8,426 nucleotides of DNA, taken from assembly GCA_002069025.1 (NCBI GenBank), contig MWBK01000268.1, positions 1 to 8,426 on the forward strand. The letters run 5' to 3'. A program made the position numbers and the translations under genes. This DNA comes from Bacteroidetes bacterium ADurb.Bin302. GTDB lineage: Bacteria > Bacteroidota > Bacteroidia > Bacteroidales > Paludibacteraceae. The notes below the pieces were generated by a model. It was not told where the DNA came from, did no database searches, and worked only from the letters and a program-made list of their open reading frames with translations. Within the stretch, counting starts at the first letter, position 1; each line of letters opens with the position of its first letter. This document shows, in pieces, positions 7,785-8,426 of the stretch.

Positions 7785-8393
7785 ATGCTAATTGAACAGG
7801 TTCCACAAATTGTTAGACGCTTTTTTAAACCGGTTTTATGGCGTAAAGACAAAAACAAAAAAGTATTGTATTTGACATTTGATGATGGCCCTAACGAATC
7901 TGTTACATTGGGTGTCCTTAATGAATTGGATCGTCTTGGTATTAAAGCAACATTCTTTTGCATTGGCAATAATGTTGAAAAGCATCCTGAATTGTTTGAA
8001 GAGATACAAAAACGAGGTCATAAAATAGGTTCACACGGATATGGACATATAAAAGGAATATTTCGTGATGATGAATCGTTTTATGAAGATATCAAGAAGG
8101 CAGAAAAATTTATTCAAAGTAATTTATTCAGACCGCCTCATGGACATATAACCCCAAAACAGATAAAACACATCTGTAATGATTATACAATTGTTTTGTG
8201 GGATGTTATAACACGTGATTACAATCAGAAACTAAGGCCTGAACAGGTATATCAAATTGCTATTAAATATGCTAGAAACGGATCTATAATAGTTTTTCAT
8301 GATTCGGTTAAGGCAGCAAAGAATATGCAATATGCATTTCCTAAAGCAGTTGAATATTGGCAAAAAGAAGGATATAAATTTGAAGTTTTATAA
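7785..8393 (+). CDS. NodB-type polysaccharide deacetylase family protein (carbohydrate esterase 4-like)
   Basis: Metal-dependent deacetylase of the NodB homology fold, which removes N- or O-acetyl groups from amino sugars or glycans. All five family motifs are recognisable in the 202-aa product. Motif 1 is TFDDGP (31-36), with Asp33 as likely base and Asp34 as metal ligand. Motif 2 is SHGYGH (83-88), with His84 and His88 as metal ligands. Motif 3 is RPPHG (116-120), motif 4 is LWDVITRDY (138-146), and motif 5 is VFHDS (170-174), with His172 as likely catalytic acid. The domain is minimal, with no carbohydrate-binding module and no clear signal peptide or membrane anchor, so a cytoplasmic or membrane-surface site is likely. 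The start used is the ATG at 7785, 1 nt after the upstream stop. A start at 7710 would add 25 residues overlapping the DUF2723 gene and looks false. Tight packing implies translational coupling. The substrate is unknown. Confidence 0.9.
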   Translation: MLIEQVPQIVRRFFKPVLWRKDKNKKVLYLTFDDGPNESVTLGVLNELDRLGIKATFFCIGNNVEKHPELFEEIQKRGHKIGSHGYGHIKGIFRDDESFYEDIKKAEKFIQSNLFRPPHGHITPKQIKHICNDYTIVLWDVITRDYNQKLRPEQVYQIAIKYARNGSIIVFHDSVKAAKNMQYAFPKAVEYWQKEGYKFEVL

Positions 8394-8394
8394 T

Positions 8395-8426
8395 ATGAAT
8401 ATTTTATTATTAGGTTCGGGAGGACG
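8395..8426 (+). CDS. purD: Phosphoribosylamine-glycine ligase, N-terminal fragment (cut by window edge)
   Basis: Only the first ten codons and part of the eleventh are present. They read MNILLLGSGG with an incomplete arginine-type codon (CG) at the edge, matching the highly conserved GARS N-terminus (ILLLGSGGREHA), the start of its nucleotide-fold domain. PurD joins phosphoribosylamine and glycine with ATP in the second step of purine synthesis in the cytosol. The ATG lies 1 nt after the deacetylase stop, so it appears to be the third gene of the operon. The short length limits certainty, but few other families begin this way. Confidence 0.75.
   Translation, partial: MNILLLGSGG

Overview
The window comes from the chromosome of a low-GC member of the Bacteroidota, most likely order Bacteroidales. 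The partial 16S rRNA gene contains an exact match to the Bac303 (Bacteroides/Prevotella-type) probe site at 625-641. The promoters have the Bacteroidota sigma-ABfr form (TTTG or TTG, about 20 nt, TAnnTTTG) rather than -35/-10 boxes. Coding starts mostly lack Shine-Dalgarno sequences and sit in A/T-rich leaders. Genus cannot be fixed by eye. This is mainly housekeeping chromosome: no insertion sequence, phage gene, CRISPR array or tRNA was seen.

Layout. (1) 1-944, minus strand: the 5' three-fifths of a 16S rRNA gene, running off the left edge. (2) 945-1484: a 540-bp divergent intergenic region with two tandem minus-strand rRNA promoters, a boxA-like antitermination element in the rRNA leader, and a plus-strand promoter for the next gene. 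(3) 1485-3991, plus strand: an exported S41 C-terminal processing protease overlapping by 4 nt with a serine O-acetyltransferase. (4) 4004-4034: a hairpin flanked by A and T tracts, placed to terminate both convergent units. (5) 4051-4320, minus strand: rpsO (ribosomal protein S15). (6) 4321-4525: a divergent promoter region for rpsO and the next operon. (7) 4526 to the right edge, plus strand: a tightly packed operon of a 1085-aa multi-membrane-span DUF2723/GT117-type protein, a NodB-family polysaccharide deacetylase, and the first codons of purD, with 1-nt gaps between genes.

How it fits together. rRNA and S15 are ribosome components driven by strong-looking consensus promoters. The protease acts in the envelope; the acetyltransferase starts cysteine synthesis in the cytosol. 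The DUF2723 protein resembles GT-C glycosyltransferases, and its family includes the human protein O-mannosyltransferase TMEM260. With the deacetylase beside it, the third unit looks like an envelope-glycan or protein-glycosylation module attached to a purine gene. The most suggestive signal is that the exported protease carries seven copies of the Bacteroidota O-glycosylation sequon D-(S/T)-(A/I/L/V/M/T), while the other full-length proteins here carry none or one. This makes the protease a plausible glycoprotein, and the DUF2723 protein a candidate, unproven, enzyme for such a modification.
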